Source: Oxalobacteraceae bacterium
Lineage (GTDB): Bacteria; Pseudomonadota; Gammaproteobacteria; Burkholderiales; Burkholderiaceae_D
Reading direction: 5' to 3'
Length of the DNA: 8,391 nt
Assembly: GCA_947487325.1 (NCBI GenBank)
Contig: CANKWG010000096.1
Span: forward strand, 1-8,391
Below the pieces are notes generated by a model that was not told the DNA's origin, did not search any database, and was given only the letters and a program-made list of their open reading frames with translations. Below, one piece after another: positions 7,577 to 8,391 of the stretch; the stretch's first letter is position 1, and each line of letters begins with the position of its first letter. The position numbers were made by a program, and so were the translations under genes.

Positions 7577-8391
7577 GCCGCAACTCCAGGCAGGCGCATG
7601 GCACTGCGCATGACGGCCGAACGCGCACGCGGATTGGCAGCAATTTCAGCGTCCGAGGGTTTGATGCGGGCCAGCAGTTTCATTGCAGGCTGAGGTAAAT
7701 CGACAGCACGAATCGGCAGCCGACGGTCAGGCTGCGGTACGCTGGCTTTGGAAGCCATGAACCGCTTGACGATGCGATCTTCAAGCGAATGAAAACTGAT
7801 CACCACCAATCTCCCGTACGGCGCAAGTAAACCGTATGCCTGTGTCAAACCTGCTTCAAGTTCTTCAAGTTCTTTATTGATGAAAATCCGTACAGCCTGA
7901 AAAGTCCGGGTGGCCGGGTCTTTACCTTTTTCGCGGGTCTTGACGGCGCCAGCCACGAGCGCGGCAAGTTGTCCTGTGCTGGTGATGGGCTCGACTGCCC
8001 TGCGAGCAACAATCGCCTTTGCAATCTGAAAAGCAAACCGTTCTTCCCCATAATCGCGAATCACTTTCTCCAGGTTTTCCTGTGTTTCCGTCGCAAGCCA
8101 TGCCGATGCCGGCACGCCGCGCGTCGTATCCATGCGCATATCGAGTGGGCCGTCAGCACGAAAACTGAATCCGCGCGCCGCCTGATCAACCTGCGGTGAC
8201 GACAAACCCAGATCCATCAACACGCCATCGACTTGCGCTACACCAAGCGAAGACAAGGCTTCTTCCATCGTCGCAAAACTATCGTGCACGATGGAAAAGC
8301 GCTGATCTCCAGCAGCAAGCTGTTCCGCCACAGCGACAGCCTGCGTATCCTTATCGAAAGCGAGCAAGCGTCCCTGCGCCGACAATTGGCC
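7573..8391 (-). CDS. rsmH: 16S rRNA (cytosine(1402)-N4)-methyltransferase RsmH (MraW), 5' end off the right edge
   Basis: S-adenosylmethionine-dependent enzyme that N4-methylates C1402 in the 16S rRNA decoding centre. The reading frame stays open to the right edge, leaving 272 visible codons. Alignment from memory with the 313-residue E. coli protein puts the first visible residue near position 43, so about 40 residues are missing, including the glycine-rich cofactor motif (DGTFGRGGHS in E. coli). A TTG at 8385 is not the real start, because homology continues upstream of it ([15 protein letters not shown]). Seen: FDKD (cofactor binding region), [66 protein letters not shown] and [10 protein letters not shown], all hallmarks of this family and in the usual order. 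The stop TGA lies within the ftsL start. mraZ would normally lie upstream, outside the window. Confidence 0.97.
   Translation of the reverse strand, partial: GQLSAQGRLLAFDKDTQAVAVAEQLAAGDQRFSIVHDSFATMEEALSSLGVAQVDGVLMDLGLSSPQVDQAARGFSFRADGPLDMRMDTTRGVPASAWLATETQENLEKVIRDYGEERFAFQIAKAIVARRAVEPITSTGQLAALVAGAVKTREKGKDPATRTFQAVRIFINKELEELEAGLTQAYGLLAPYGRLVVISFHSLEDRIVKRFMASKASVPQPDRRLPIRAVDLPQPAMKLLARIKPSDAEIAANPRARSAVMRSAMRLPGVAA
7584..7588 (-). promoter_or_regulatory. Ribosome binding site of ftsL
   Basis: TGGAG on the minus strand, seven bases before the ftsL ATG and inside the rsmH coding end. Together with the ATGA overlap it supports translational coupling of ftsL to rsmH. Confidence 0.7.

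Larger units (their letters stand above)
1..8391 (-). other. dcw (division and cell wall) cluster segment, one co-directional operon
   Basis: Seven genes on one strand in the conserved order rsmH-ftsL-ftsI-murE-murF-mraY-murD. The junctions are ATGA overlap, TGATG overlap, TGATG overlap, TGATG overlap, one-base gap and five-base gap. No room exists for an intergenic promoter or terminator, so a single transcript starting to the right of the window is inferred, with possible promoters inside coding sequence that cannot be judged by eye. ftsW and murG would be expected past the left edge. Confidence 0.9.

Noticed and set aside
7573..8385. rsmH starting at the TTG at 8385 as a complete 270-residue gene
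   Set aside because: The frame stays open to the window edge, the residues upstream of TTG still match the family, and the cofactor-binding N-terminus would be missing. The gene is simply cut by the window.
1..8391. A novel system, mobile element, CRISPR array or defence island
   Set aside because: Every base falls in, or within five bases of, a conserved dcw gene in the standard order. No transposase, repeat array, tRNA or insertion boundary was seen on either strand.

Overview
The window is a densely packed piece of the division and cell wall (dcw) cluster, read entirely on the minus strand. In transcription order, from right to left, it holds rsmH (5' end off the right edge), ftsL, ftsI, murE, murF, mraY and murD (3' end off the left edge). 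No other gene, RNA gene, mobile element, CRISPR array, promoter or terminator could be supported. No stretch longer than a few bases lies outside a gene.

The gene order is the standard proteobacterial one. Several features point to Betaproteobacteria, order Burkholderiales: the roughly 389-residue MraY with its long loops, a MurD near 490 residues with a lysine-rich insertion, the S-S-I-G variant in MurE, and the overall similarity to Burkholderia proteins as I remember them. The moderate GC content (estimated by eye, mid-50s percent) would suit a lower-GC member such as an Oxalobacteraceae relative, but that family-level guess is weak. MurE carries the DNPR signature of meso-diaminopimelate ligases, so the cell wall is the usual Gram-negative A1-gamma type.

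The genes act together as follows. MurD, MurE and MurF add D-Glu, meso-DAP and D-Ala-D-Ala in turn to UDP-MurNAc-L-Ala. MraY moves the finished phospho-MurNAc-pentapeptide onto undecaprenyl phosphate to make lipid I. FtsI cross-links septal peptidoglycan inside the divisome, and FtsL is a divisome scaffold and activator. RsmH methylates 16S rRNA and is a conserved passenger at the head of the cluster.

The six gene junctions are all coupled: a 4-base ATGA overlap, three 1-base TGATG overlaps, a 1-base gap and a 5-base gap. Five of the six starts have a clear Shine-Dalgarno sequence inside the 3' end of the preceding gene. Three of these force a Gly-Gly-(His/Arg) carboxyl end on the upstream protein. 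murD is the exception, with no good Shine-Dalgarno. I found no undescribed system here. The observations in Part 2 are small-scale features of an otherwise ordinary core locus.
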